The position numbers and the translations under genes are program-made. Positions 18,131 through 27,362 of a DNA stretch of 64,000 nt are shown here, piece after piece (the first letter of the stretch is position 1; the number at the start of each line of letters is the position of its first letter). This stretch comes from Lachnospiraceae bacterium. Its GTDB lineage: Bacteria > Bacillota > Clostridia > Lachnospirales > Lachnospiraceae. The DNA is taken from positions 1-64,000 of the forward strand of contig JAUNIX010000007.1 of assembly GCA_030523275.1 (NCBI GenBank), written 5' to 3'. Below the pieces are notes generated by a model. The model was not told the origin of the DNA, did no database searches, and saw nothing but the letters and a program-made list of their open reading frames with translations.

Positions 18131-19486
18131 ATGATTCATAAAATCTTGATCGCAAACCGCGGTGAAATCGCAATTCGCATTATTCGTGCATGTCGTGAGA
18201 TGGGAATTGAAACGGTGGCTGTGTACTCGGAGGCTGATAAAGAATCCCTGCATGTGCAGCTTGCAGATGAGGCAATCTGTATTGGTCCGGCAGCGGCAAA
18301 AGACAGCTATTTAAATATGGAACAGATTATCAGTGCGACAGTGATCAGTGGAGCAGATGCCATTCATCCGGGATTTGGGTTTTTGTCGGAGAATAGTCAG
18401 TTTGCAAAATTGTGTGAGGCATGCAATATTGTCTTTATTGGACCGGATTCTCAAACAATTGAAAAACTGGGCAATAAAGCGATGGCGAGAACAACGATGA
18501 TTCAGGCCGGTGTTCCTGTGATTCCGGGCAGTGAAGAAGCAGTTACAGATGAAAAGAGAGCGTTAGAAATTGCCACTGAAATTGGATTTCCTGTGATTAT
18601 TAAGGCGGTTCTTGGCGGTGGTGGCAAAGGCATGCGCGTTGCTTATCAGGAAGCAGAATTTGGTCAGGAATTTTTGACGGCACAAAAAGAGGCAAAACAG
18701 GCGTTTGCTGATAATCGTATGTATTTGGAACATTATGTGGAAAATCCAAGACACATTGAATTTCAGATTCTCGCAGATCAATATGGCAATATTATTCATT
18801 TGGGAGAACGTGATTGTTCCATCCAGAGAAATCATCAAAAAATCATTGAGGAAGCTCCATCTCAGGCAGTAAGTGAAGCGTTAAGAGAGAAAATGGGAAA
18901 GGTAGCTGTTCAGGCGGCGAAAGCAGCCGGATATGTGAATGCGGGTACGATCGAATTTTTATTGGAAGCGGATGAAAGTTTTTATTTTATGGAAATGAAT
19001 ACGAGAATTCAGGTGGAACATCCGGTCACCGAGTGGATAACGGGAGTCGATCTGATCAAGGAACAAATTCGCATTGCAGATGGGCAGAAGCTATCGTATC
19101 GACAGAAAGATGTCAAGATTACCGGACATGCGATTGAATGTCGTCTGAATGCAGAGGATCCGAAACACCATTTTCGCCCATGCCCAGGTACGATCACTGA
19201 TATGTATTTGCCAGGTGGGAAAGGAATCCGCATTGATTCTTCCATTTATAGCGGGTATACTATTTTGCCGTATTATGATTCTATGATGGCGAAGCTGATT
19301 GTCTATGCGAAAAACAGGCAGGAGGCAGTTCGTAAAATGCATAGTGCGCTCGGAGAGGTTATCATTGAGGGAATCACAACGAATATCGATTTTCTCTACG
19401 AGATTATGGAGCGAGAAGATTACCAAAAGGGCGATTTTACGATTTCCTATATGGACCGAATTTTAAAGGAGATGGAGGTTGAATAA
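18131..19486 (+). CDS. accC: Biotin carboxylase subunit of acetyl-CoA carboxylase
   Basis: A 451-aa ATP-grasp enzyme that carboxylates biotin on AccB using bicarbonate and ATP. It has the N-terminal ILIANRGEIAIRIIRAC, the glycine loop GGGGKGMRV near 160 and the catalytic segment EMNTRIQVEHPVTE near 286. It is separated by 2 bp from fabZ and from accDA. Confidence 0.96.
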   Translation: MIHKILIANRGEIAIRIIRACREMGIETVAVYSEADKESLHVQLADEAICIGPAAAKDSYLNMEQIISATVISGADAIHPGFGFLSENSQFAKLCEACNIVFIGPDSQTIEKLGNKAMARTTMIQAGVPVIPGSEEAVTDEKRALEIATEIGFPVIIKAVLGGGGKGMRVAYQEAEFGQEFLTAQKEAKQAFADNRMYLEHYVENPRHIEFQILADQYGNIIHLGERDCSIQRNHQKIIEEAPSQAVSEALREKMGKVAVQAAKAAGYVNAGTIEFLLEADESFYFMEMNTRIQVEHPVTEWITGVDLIKEQIRIADGQKLSYRQKDVKITGHAIECRLNAEDPKHHFRPCPGTITDMYLPGGKGIRIDSSIYSGYTILPYYDSMMAKLIVYAKNRQEAVRKMHSALGEVIIEGITTNIDFLYEIMEREDYQKGDFTISYMDRILKEMEVE

Positions 19487-19488
19487 AA

Positions 19489-21186
19489 ATGGATTTGCAC
19501 AATATTTTTAAGAAAACTCCAATTACAAAGTCAAGTGCAACAGAAAAGACATCAAAACCAGAAGTTCCGGATGGATTGATGAGAAAATGTAATCTATGCG
19601 GAAAAGGAATTTTTGTTGATGAATGTATAGAAAATGATTATATTTGTCCAAAATGTGGTGGTTATCTTCGTTTACCTGCCGATAAAAGAATTGAAATGCT
19701 CACAGAACCAGATTCTTTTGAAGAATGGGATATCGGTCTTATCAATACGAATCCACTCAGTATCAGAACGTATCCAGAGAAAATTGCAAATTTGAAAGAA
19801 AAGACAGGACTTGATGAGGCTGTGATTACCGGAAAGGCAAGAATTGGTAGTTATGAAGTTGTTCTTATGGTGATGGACGTCAGATTTTTAACTGCCAGTA
19901 TGGGAGCTGTTGTCGGCGAAAAGATTACGAGAGGCATTGAGCGGGCAACAAAAATGCGACTTCCGATCATTATTTTTACTTGTTCCGGTGGTGCCAGAAT
20001 GCAGGAAGGGATGACTTCGCTCATGCAGATGGAGAAAACGTCTGCAGCTCTAAAAAGGCATAGTGATGCCGGACTTCTTTATATATCTGTGTTGACAAAT
20101 CCTACCACTGGAGGTGTGACTGCAAGTTTTGCTATGCTCGGTGATATTATTTTAGCAGAACCGGATGCATTGGTGGGGTTTGCAGGACCAAGAGTCATTG
20201 AGCAGACGATTGGGCAAAAGTTGCCGAAAGGATTTCAACGATCAGAATTTTTATTGGAACATGGTTTTGTAGATAAAATCGTAGAACGTGGCCAAATGAA
20301 AAAAGTGCTATTGCAGATTTTAAAACTCCATCAAAATCCGATATTTCCTGAGAATATACATGGGCAAACGGTCCAAAAAGGAAACATCTTTGAACACGAA
20401 AAAGAAAAAACGGCATGGGAACGAGTACAGATTTCCAGAGAGAAAGGTAGACCAGTCGGTGAGGATTATATCGAAGGATTATTCGAATCCTTTATGGAAT
20501 TTCATGGAGATCGTTACTTTGGCGATGACGCAGCAGTATGTGGAGGTATTGCCAGTTTTCATGGACAACCGGTTACAGTCATTGCTCAGATGAAGGGAAA
20601 AACGACCAAAGAAAATGTAAAGAGAAATTTTGGCATGCCACTTCCGGAAGGATATCGAAAGGCACAACGCCTGATGAAGCAGGCGGAGAAATTTCACCGT
20701 CCAGTCATCTGTTTTGTTGATACACCGGGAGCATTTTGTGGTATGGAAGCGGAAGAACGTGGTCAGGGAGAGGCGATTGCTTCTAATTTGTTTGAGTTGT
20801 CTACTTTAAAGACACCGATTCTCTCTATTTTAATTGGTGAAGGTGGAAGTGGAGGAGCATTGGCCCTGGCAGTTGCTGATGAAGTCTGGATTTTAGAAAA
20901 TGCTGTATACTCTATTTTGTCGCCAGAAGGATTTGCCTCGATTCTCTGGAAAGACGCAAAATTAGCACAAAAAGCAGCGCAAGTTATGAAGCTCACTTCC
21001 TATGATTTATATCGGGCCGGATTTGTAGAAAAAATTATTAAAGAGCCAGAGGAATATACGATGGATACGATGTTTGCCATCTGCGATGAGTTAGAGGAAA
21101 AGATTGCATATTTTCTGGAAGAAAAAATGAATTTATCCAAAGCGGAGTTATTAGAGGCACGGTATCAGCGGTTTCGCAATATGTAG
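19489..21186 (+). CDS. accDA: Fused acetyl-CoA carboxylase carboxyltransferase (beta-alpha)
   Basis: A 565-aa single reading frame that combines AccD and AccA. The N-terminal half has the AccD zinc finger (C34, C37, C53, C56: CNLCGKG...CPKCGG) and the beta carboxyltransferase core (CSGGARMQEG near 166). From about residue 310 the AccA half begins, with FMEFHGDRYFGDD, VDTPGAFCGMEAEERGQ and IGEGGSGGALALAVAD. No stop or frameshift separates them. The N-terminal helices that separate AccA proteins usually carry look shortened, so the fusion is compact. It transfers CO2 from carboxybiotin to acetyl-CoA. Confidence 0.93.
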   Translation: MDLHNIFKKTPITKSSATEKTSKPEVPDGLMRKCNLCGKGIFVDECIENDYICPKCGGYLRLPADKRIEMLTEPDSFEEWDIGLINTNPLSIRTYPEKIANLKEKTGLDEAVITGKARIGSYEVVLMVMDVRFLTASMGAVVGEKITRGIERATKMRLPIIIFTCSGGARMQEGMTSLMQMEKTSAALKRHSDAGLLYISVLTNPTTGGVTASFAMLGDIILAEPDALVGFAGPRVIEQTIGQKLPKGFQRSEFLLEHGFVDKIVERGQMKKVLLQILKLHQNPIFPENIHGQTVQKGNIFEHEKEKTAWERVQISREKGRPVGEDYIEGLFESFMEFHGDRYFGDDAAVCGGIASFHGQPVTVIAQMKGKTTKENVKRNFGMPLPEGYRKAQRLMKQAEKFHRPVICFVDTPGAFCGMEAEERGQGEAIASNLFELSTLKTPILSILIGEGGSGGALALAVADEVWILENAVYSILSPEGFASILWKDAKLAQKAAQVMKLTSYDLYRAGFVEKIIKEPEEYTMDTMFAICDELEEKIAYFLEEKMNLSKAELLEARYQRFRNM

Positions 21187-21196
21187 GAGACAAATC

Positions 21197-22258
21197 ATGA
21201 AGAAAGAAACATTTTATATTGGCAAAAAAGAAGTAAAAATTCCTTTGTTTCAAGGTGGCATGGGAATTGGAATCAGTCTTGGCGGACTAGCAGGTGCTGT
21301 GGCGAAAGAAGGTGGTGTTGGAATCATATCGATTTCACAGATTGGATATCGGGAACCAGATTTTTATCAGGATACATTAACGGCAAATTTAAGAGCTATT
21401 CATAAAGAACTGCAAAAGGCAAGAGAGATTGCACCCGATGGAATCATTGGTTTTAACATCATGGTAGCGATGAATCAATATGAAGAACATGTAAAAGAAG
21501 CAGTAAAGGCTGGCGCAGACATTATCGTGTCAGGCGCAGGTCTTCCTGTAGATTTGCCTAAATATGTAGAAGGCAGCGATGTAGCTTTGGCACCGATCGT
21601 CTCAACGGAAAAGTCGGCGAAAGTAATCCTAAAATATTGGGATCGCAAATATCATCGAACAGCGGATGTGTTGATTATCGAGGGTCCAAAAGCAGGCGGT
21701 CATTTAGGTTTTAGCTCCGAGCAATTGGAGACGTTTACTACAGACTCTTATCATGAAGAAGTGAGACAGATCATCAAAGTGGTTCGTGAATATGAGAGAA
21801 AATACAATCAAAAAATACCGGTTATTTTAGGTGGAGGTATCCAAAATCGAGACGATTATCGGCAGGCGATGGCATTGGGAGTCGATGGAATCCAGGTAGC
21901 GACACGATTTGTGACGACAGAAGAATGTGATGCTGATGTTCGTTATAAACAGGCGTATATAAAGGCACAAAAAGAAGACATTGAAATCATCAAAAGCCCA
22001 GTCGGAATGCCGGGCAGAGCGATTCGTAACGAATTTATCAAACGAGTAGAACGAGAAGGTAGAATTCCCCCTAAGCGTTGTTTTCAATGTATTCATACTT
22101 GTGATCCGGGAAAAACACCATATTGTATTACCGAAGCTTTGATTCATGCTGCAAAAGGAGAGCTAACAGATGCACTTCTTTTTTGTGGAAGTTATGCATA
22201 CAATGCGGATAAAATTGAAACAGTAAAAGAAGTAATAGATTCTTTTCATTTTTTTTAG
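21197..22258 (+). CDS. FabK-like / nitronate monooxygenase family flavoprotein
   Basis: A 353-aa FMN TIM-barrel protein related to FabK and nitronate monooxygenase. N-terminal FQGGMGIGISLGG, GPKAGGHLGF near 158 with the catalytic-type His, and the phosphate loop LGGGIQNRDDYRQA near 213. A C-terminal extension holds CFQCIHTCDP and a fourth Cys, which FabK lacks. It lies 10 bp after accDA. It may be an alternative enoyl reductase or detoxify a nitronate; the sequence alone does not decide. Confidence 0.85.
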   Translation: MKKETFYIGKKEVKIPLFQGGMGIGISLGGLAGAVAKEGGVGIISISQIGYREPDFYQDTLTANLRAIHKELQKAREIAPDGIIGFNIMVAMNQYEEHVKEAVKAGADIIVSGAGLPVDLPKYVEGSDVALAPIVSTEKSAKVILKYWDRKYHRTADVLIIEGPKAGGHLGFSSEQLETFTTDSYHEEVRQIIKVVREYERKYNQKIPVILGGGIQNRDDYRQAMALGVDGIQVATRFVTTEECDADVRYKQAYIKAQKEDIEIIKSPVGMPGRAIRNEFIKRVEREGRIPPKRCFQCIHTCDPGKTPYCITEALIHAAKGELTDALLFCGSYAYNADKIETVKEVIDSFHFF

Positions 22259-22312
22259 TATAATCATAAGTAATATACACAAAATGAGATCAAAGATACT
22301 GGGAGTGAATAT

Positions 22313-22762
22313 ATGGAGACAAGAGAGACAATTAATAAGATGCTGGTAAAGTTTTTCCGAGAAATCATGCAGTTAGAAGAAAAAGCAATTATTACAGAAG
22401 AGTTTTCGGACATCAGTAATAATGATATGCATATTATTGAGGCCGTTGGACTTGGAAAAGGTAATCGTATGTCGGTGATTGCGAAAAAGTTAAACATTAC
22501 TGTCGGTTCTCTGACAACGTCGATGAATAGTCTTGTCCATAAAGGATATGTAGCAAGAAAAAGAAGTGAAAGGGATCGCCGAGTTGTCAATATTTATTTG
22601 TTGGACAAAGGGATTGCAGCATATAAACATCATGAAGAATTTCATCGGCAGATGACAGACGCCTTAATCAATACTTTGACACCAGAAGAAGTAGAGGTAT
22701 GGGCAAAAACTCTAACAACATTATCAGATTTTTTTCATTCCCAAAGTAATAAAAAAGAATAA
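22313..22762 (+). CDS. fabT: MarR-family regulator, FabT-like
   Basis: A 149-aa MarR winged-helix protein. The recognition region is KKLNITVGSLTTSMNSLV (about residues 61-78), followed by the wing KRSERDRRVVNIYL. FabT represses fatty acid genes, with acyl-ACP as co-repressor in streptococci. There the gene precedes fabH; here it closes the cluster, with a -10 like TATAAT at 22259-22264 right after the previous stop. The symbol is by context and family. Confidence 0.8.
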   Translation: METRETINKMLVKFFREIMQLEEKAIITEEFSDISNNDMHIIEAVGLGKGNRMSVIAKKLNITVGSLTTSMNSLVHKGYVARKRSERDRRVVNIYLLDKGIAAYKHHEEFHRQMTDALINTLTPEEVEVWAKTLTTLSDFFHSQSNKKE

Positions 22763-22776
22763 TAGCAAAAGATTAG

Positions 22777-22816
22777 CCAGTAATTATCCATATCGCAGAT
22801 AATTACTGGTGTTTTT
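22777..22816 (+). terminator. Terminator of the fatty acid cluster
   Basis: A 12-bp perfect stem CCAGTAATTATC / GATAATTACTGG (22777-22788 with 22798-22809), then G and T6. Confidence 0.85.
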
Positions 22817-22890
22817 TATTATATTTTTATTACTTTTAGTCATTATGCTATAAAATAACAGTATTGGAAACAATTTTTTGTTGAAGATTT

Positions 22891-22920
22891 TTGTAGGAAA
22901 ATGTCGGTCTGTGTTATAAT
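22891..22920 (+). promoter_or_regulatory. Promoter of the OPT transporter gene
   Basis: TTGTAG (22891-22896), 18-bp spacer and extended -10 TGT-TATAAT (22915-22920), 60 bp before the start codon. Confidence 0.55.
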
Positions 22921-22979
22921 GTATATTATACATTCTGATAAAATACGGGATGTAAAAAAATATAAAAGGAGAAAAATAT

Positions 22980-24893
22980 ATGAATCAAAAACAGGATTTT
23001 AAGCCATTTATACCTGCGGATAAAGTCTTACCTGAATTTACAGTGACTTCCATTGTATTAGGTATGATTTTAGCAGTTATTTTTGGTGGAGCAAATGCGT
23101 ATCTTGGACTACGTGTAGGTATGACCGTATCTGCATCAATTCCAGCAGCCGTTATTTCTATGGGTGTGATCCGTGTCATTTTAAAGAAGGATTCTATCCT
23201 TGAGAATAATATGGTTCAAACAGTAGGATCGGCCGGAGAATCTTTAGCAGCCGGAGCTATTTTTACACTGCCTGCTATTTTTATGTGGGCACAGGAAGGA
23301 TTATGTGACACACCTTCTTACTTTACGATTGCAATTATTTCTCTTTGTGGCGGTCTTTTAGGTGTGTTCTTTATGGTACCTCTTCGTACAGCGTTGATCG
23401 TGGAAGAACACGGAGTCCTTCCATATCCGGAAGGAACTGCATGTGCAGAAGTATTATTAGCAGGAGAGGAAGGCGGAGACAAATCAAAATTAGTATTTAC
23501 GGGTCTCGGTGTTGCTGCTGTTTATAAATTTATTGCAGATGGTTTAAAATTATTCCCAAGTGAAGTAAACTTTGATATTCAGAATTCTACTTATACCTGT
23601 GGTATTGGTATGGATGTTTTACCGGCATTAGCTGGTGTTGGTTACATTTGTGGTCTGGAAATCTCCAGTTACATGTTTGCTGGTGGTGTGTTATCTTATC
23701 TTGTATTAATTCCAGCAATTTCGTATTTTGGTGGAGACAGCCCATCCGCAATTATGGATGAAGCAGGAAAAGCTATTCCATTTAATAAACTGGATCCAGG
23801 ATCTATCTGGAGTCAATACATTCGTTACATTGGTGCGGGAGCGGTAGCTGCCGGTGGTATTTTAAGTTTGATCAAATCTTTACCAACAATGGTTAAGACA
23901 TTCGGTCAGGCAATCAAAGGCTTTGGTAAAAATGTTTCCGGTGGAGAACGTACAGCACAGGATTTATCATTAAAGACAGTTGGTATTGCAGTGCTTGTTA
24001 TCGCGCTTGCCATTTGGTTAATCCCATCTATTCCGGTTAGTCCTTTAGGAGCAATCATTATTGTTGTATTTGGATTCTTCTTTGCGACAGTATCTTCTCG
24101 TATGGTTGGTTTAGTAGGAAGTAGTAACAACCCGGTATCTGGTATGGCGATTGCTTCTTTGATCATCACGACAATGTTATTTAAAGTATCTGGTAACACA
24201 GGTGCTTCTGGTATGATTGCCGCAATTACAGTTGGTACAATCATCTGTATCGTTGCCGCTATGGCTGGTGATACATCTCAGGATTTAAAGACTGGTTATA
24301 TTGTAGGCGCAACCCCTAAGAAACAGCAGATTGGTGAATTGATCGGTGCTGTTGTTTCTGCATTTGCAATTGGTGGTGTTATGTACCTCTTAAATGCAGC
24401 GTGGGGATTTGGTTCAGAGGCAATTCCGGCACCTCAGGCTTCTCTGATGAAGTTAGTTGTAGAAGGTGTTATGGGTGGAACGCTTCCTTGGACATTGATC
24501 ATCATTGGTGTGTTCATCGCAATTGCAGTTGAAGTTATCGGTATCCCGGTATTGGCATTTGCTGTAGGTTTATATCTTCCAATCCATTTAAGTGCTCCAA
24601 TTTTTGTTGGTGGTCTCATGAAATGGTATATGGAAAAGAAAAGAAGTTATGACAGTGAAGCTCAGAAAAAGGATTGTATCGAAGCTGGTGTTTTATATTG
24701 TTCTGGTATGATTGCCGGAGAAGGTTTAGTAGGTATCTTACTGGCAGTATTTGCGGTTGTTGGATTAAATGTCGATATGTCAGGTATTTATGGTGACAGT
24801 TTTATGACAACTGGTAACTATGTAGGTATTGCCGCATTTATTGTATTAATCGCAACTTTGTGTTATGCTTGTAAAAAGAATAAGACAAAATAA
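22980..24893 (+). CDS. OPT-family oligopeptide transporter
   Basis: A 637-aa integral membrane protein with about 14-16 helices, of the bacterial OPT family that imports small peptides using ion gradients. Features include the N-terminal GGANAYLGLRVGMTVSASIP segment, PYPEGTACAEVL near 142 and the SSNNPVSGMAI repeat near 381. A strong AAAAGGAG site is present. Next come a PqqD-like protein and the dipeptidase PepD, which suggests uptake and hydrolysis of peptides. Confidence 0.92.
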   Translation: MNQKQDFKPFIPADKVLPEFTVTSIVLGMILAVIFGGANAYLGLRVGMTVSASIPAAVISMGVIRVILKKDSILENNMVQTVGSAGESLAAGAIFTLPAIFMWAQEGLCDTPSYFTIAIISLCGGLLGVFFMVPLRTALIVEEHGVLPYPEGTACAEVLLAGEEGGDKSKLVFTGLGVAAVYKFIADGLKLFPSEVNFDIQNSTYTCGIGMDVLPALAGVGYICGLEISSYMFAGGVLSYLVLIPAISYFGGDSPSAIMDEAGKAIPFNKLDPGSIWSQYIRYIGAGAVAAGGILSLIKSLPTMVKTFGQAIKGFGKNVSGGERTAQDLSLKTVGIAVLVIALAIWLIPSIPVSPLGAIIIVVFGFFFATVSSRMVGLVGSSNNPVSGMAIASLIITTMLFKVSGNTGASGMIAAITVGTIICIVAAMAGDTSQDLKTGYIVGATPKKQQIGELIGAVVSAFAIGGVMYLLNAAWGFGSEAIPAPQASLMKLVVEGVMGGTLPWTLIIIGVFIAIAVEVIGIPVLAFAVGLYLPIHLSAPIFVGGLMKWYMEKKRSYDSEAQKKDCIEAGVLYCSGMIAGEGLVGILLAVFAVVGLNVDMSGIYGDSFMTTGNYVGIAAFIVLIATLCYACKKNKTK

Positions 24894-24916
24894 TATATGA
24901 GTATATGCATAAACAG

Positions 24917-24948
24917 GTGCTGCTGCATAAGGTTGCAGCAGCACTTCT
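24917..24948 (+). terminator. Hairpin between the OPT gene and the PqqD-like gene (probable attenuator)
   Basis: A perfect 10-bp stem GTGCTGCTGC / GCAGCAGCAC (24917-24926 with 24935-24944) with an 8-nt loop. The T-tract is interrupted (TTCTTTGTTT), so partial readthrough into the next genes is expected. Confidence 0.6.
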
Positions 24949-24970
24949 TTGTTTACGCGAAGGAGTATCT

Positions 24971-25327
24971 ATGAGTAAAAAACGAAATAACACAGATAAA
25001 AATTATTTGGATCATATTCCAAAGATAAACGACAAAAAGTGGGAAGTCCTGGAAGATGGAATGGTCGAAGTTGTTGTTGAAAATACTGGTTTTTATAATA
25101 CAGTTGCACAGAAAATATTTAAGAAGCCACGTTATAGTTTCATTAAACTGGATGAATATGGAAGTTATGTTTGGCAGCAGATTGACGGTGAGAAATCTAT
25201 TTTTGAGATTGGAGAGAAATTGAAAAAACATCATAAAGGGGCTTCGAATCAGTTATATGAACGATTGGCAACTTATTTTGGAATATTAGAAAAAAATGAA
25301 TATGTTGTTTTTGTAGATAAAGAATAG
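24971..25327 (+). CDS. PqqD-family protein
   Basis: A 118-aa protein with a PqqD/RRE-type domain over about residues 25-115. The pattern is KWEVLEDGMVEVVVENTGFYN, then FIKLDEYGSYVWQQIDGEKSI with the invariant leucine/Trp core, then a helical end. PqqD-like domains bind peptides and present them to modifying enzymes, yet no radical SAM or cyclase gene is near. AAGGAG 5 nt before ATG 24971 sets the start. It is followed 19 bp later by a small membrane protein. Confidence 0.82.
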   Translation: MSKKRNNTDKNYLDHIPKINDKKWEVLEDGMVEVVVENTGFYNTVAQKIFKKPRYSFIKLDEYGSYVWQQIDGEKSIFEIGEKLKKHHKGASNQLYERLATYFGILEKNEYVVFVDKE

Positions 25328-25346
25328 TGGTAACTCAGGAGTAAAC

Positions 25347-25691
25347 ATGAAAATTAGTACGATGATTATTGGAATGCTGTTATTTGCAGTCGCAACCATG
25401 ATTATTTATGGATGGGGATTGGTAAAACAGAAAAACCAATCAAGGGATTTGATGAATATGCTCTTTGCCAAAGGCGAGAGTAAGGTAAAAAAATATTTAA
25501 AAAAACATGATTCGATCACACGAGCACAGGTGGAGACACTTTGTGAGGGAATTGAGGCTAAACTGCCTTTTTCTTCAAGTAAGGCAGTTGTACAGAATAA
25601 GAAAGATTTTGCCGAACAGTTGCTCACGTATATGACCAAAACAGGGCAATTGGAAAAAGACGGCTTAAAATATAAAAAAATAAAAAAATGA
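25347..25691 (+). CDS. Small membrane-anchored protein of unknown function
   Basis: I do not recognise this 114-aa protein. Residues 5-25 form one membrane helix (MIIGMLLFAVATMIIYGWGL). The rest is a basic, helical cytoplasmic domain rich in Lys, with SITRAQVETLCEGIEAKLPF resembling a small helix-turn-helix-like fold, ending in a lysine-rich tail. It sits between the PqqD-like and pepD genes and may belong to the same peptide unit. Confidence 0.7.
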   Translation: MKISTMIIGMLLFAVATMIIYGWGLVKQKNQSRDLMNMLFAKGESKVKKYLKKHDSITRAQVETLCEGIEAKLPFSSSKAVVQNKKDFAEQLLTYMTKTGQLEKDGLKYKKIKK

Positions 25692-25740
25692 TTTCGGGCC
25701 AGATTTTTGGCTTTAAATAGTAACCCAATAAAGGAGGAAT

Positions 25741-27192
25741 ATGATGGGAGTTTTATCAAATTTAGAACCGAATAATGTATTTAAATTTTTTGAGGATATT
25801 TGTTCCATTCCACATGGTTCTACAAATGTAAAGCAAATAAGTGATTATTTAGTTCGTTTTGCAAAAGAGCGTAATTTAAAATGCAGACAAGATGAAAAGT
25901 ATAATGTGATCATTTGGAAAGATGGTTCCAAAGGCTATGAAAATTCTCCAGCGGTTATTTTGCAGGGACATATGGACATGGTGGCAGTAAAGGTCGATGG
26001 TTGCGACAAGGATATGGCAAAAGAAGGTCTTGATTTAGAAATAAATGGAGATTTGATCTCGGCAAAAGATACATCTTTAGGAGGAGATAATGGAATTGCT
26101 GTTGCTTATGCTTTAGCTATTTTAGATAGTGATGAGATTGCGCACCCTCCGATTGAAGCAATCTTTACGGTTGATGAAGAGATTGGTATGCTTGGTGCGG
26201 ACTTTATTGATGTCTCTGATTTAAAAGGTCGTATCTTTTTGAATATGGATTCTGAGGACGAAGGAATCTTTACGGTTAGTTGTGCTGGTGGTGCTTCTGC
26301 TATCTGTAGTATTCCGTATGGAAAAGTAGAAATGTCAACTGCACAGATGAAAATTCGCTTAGATGGATTTTTAGGTGGCCATTCGGGTGTTGAGATTGAC
26401 AAAGGACGTCTCAATGCAAATAAAGCTTTGGGAAGAGTCTTATTAGCACTTTCTAATAAGATCGATATCCAGCTTGTAACGTTAAGTGGTGGAGAGAAAG
26501 ACAATGCAATCGCAAAATTTAGTGAAGCAGTCGTTGCTGTACCGGAAGATTTACTTCCTCAGGCAAAGGATGCAGTAGAACAGACCTTTGCTAAAATTCA
26601 GGAGGAATATAAAGCGGTTGAGCCAAGTCTGAAACTCAGCACCGATACAATGGAAACAAAATCCATTATCTGCATGGCAAAAACTTCTACCAAAGCAGTT
26701 ATTATGGCGCTGGTAACGATGCCTAATGGTATCCAGAGAATGAATCCAGAGATGGAAGGCATGGTACAGACATCCCTAAATCTTGGTATTATGAAAACGG
26801 AAGAAGAGTACGTCGTATTATCATTTGCTGTCAGAAGTTCAAGTCAGACAGAAAAAGAATACCTGATCGACAAATTATGTGCGCTGACGGGAATTTTTGG
26901 TGGAACGGTTCAGGTTGTCGGTAATTATCCTGGCTGGGAATATAAAGCAGATTCAAAATTAAGAACTGTGATGGTCGAAGCATACAAAGAACAGTCTGGA
27001 GAAGAGGCCGTGATAGAAGGTATTCATGCGGGATTGGAATGCGGAATTTTTGCTTCCAAATTACCGGGACTAGATGCGATATCCTTTGGCCCACAGATGA
27101 GAGATGTTCATACAACAAATGAAGTATTAAGCATTTCTTCCACAAAACGTACGTGGGAATTATTATTAAAAACACTTGCAAAGTTAAAATAG
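25741..27192 (+). CDS. pepD: Cytosol nonspecific dipeptidase / aminoacyl-histidine dipeptidase (M20C)
   Basis: A 483-aa zinc dipeptidase releasing amino acids from Xaa-His and other dipeptides. M20 metal-site motifs are intact: QGHMDMV near 77, GGDNGIAVA near 116, VDEEIGMLGAD near 145, and the C-terminal GIHAGLECG near 424 and QMRDVHTTNE. The N-terminus FKFFEDICSIPHGS is typical. Tandem ATGs at 25741 and 25744 are both compatible with AAGGAGG. It probably completes the OPT peptide-uptake unit. Confidence 0.93.
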   Translation: MMGVLSNLEPNNVFKFFEDICSIPHGSTNVKQISDYLVRFAKERNLKCRQDEKYNVIIWKDGSKGYENSPAVILQGHMDMVAVKVDGCDKDMAKEGLDLEINGDLISAKDTSLGGDNGIAVAYALAILDSDEIAHPPIEAIFTVDEEIGMLGADFIDVSDLKGRIFLNMDSEDEGIFTVSCAGGASAICSIPYGKVEMSTAQMKIRLDGFLGGHSGVEIDKGRLNANKALGRVLLALSNKIDIQLVTLSGGEKDNAIAKFSEAVVAVPEDLLPQAKDAVEQTFAKIQEEYKAVEPSLKLSTDTMETKSIICMAKTSTKAVIMALVTMPNGIQRMNPEMEGMVQTSLNLGIMKTEEEYVVLSFAVRSSSQTEKEYLIDKLCALTGIFGGTVQVVGNYPGWEYKADSKLRTVMVEAYKEQSGEEAVIEGIHAGLECGIFASKLPGLDAISFGPQMRDVHTTNEVLSISSTKRTWELLLKTLAKLK

Positions 27193-27212
27193 AACAATAA
27201 AGAGATATATAA

Positions 27213-27258
27213 AATCCAATTCCGATTCATGGCAGGTGAGTCAGAATTGGATTTTTTT
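27213..27258 (+). terminator. Terminator after pepD
   Basis: Stem AATCCAATTC / GAATTGGATT (27213-27222 with 27244-27253) and T7. Confidence 0.78.
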
Positions 27259-27362
27259 ATATTATATGTTTTTGGAATGCTACTTTGGGTGGCAGAAATA
27301 AAATTGGTATGATAAAATAAATGTAGCATTTAATAAAGAAGAGAATATTGAGGTAGGAATCA

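Noticed and set aside
24971..25327. A RiPP biosynthetic cluster signalled by the PqqD-like gene
   Set aside because: No precursor peptide, radical SAM, YcaO or other modifying enzyme is present near it; an OPT transporter and PepD surround it instead.
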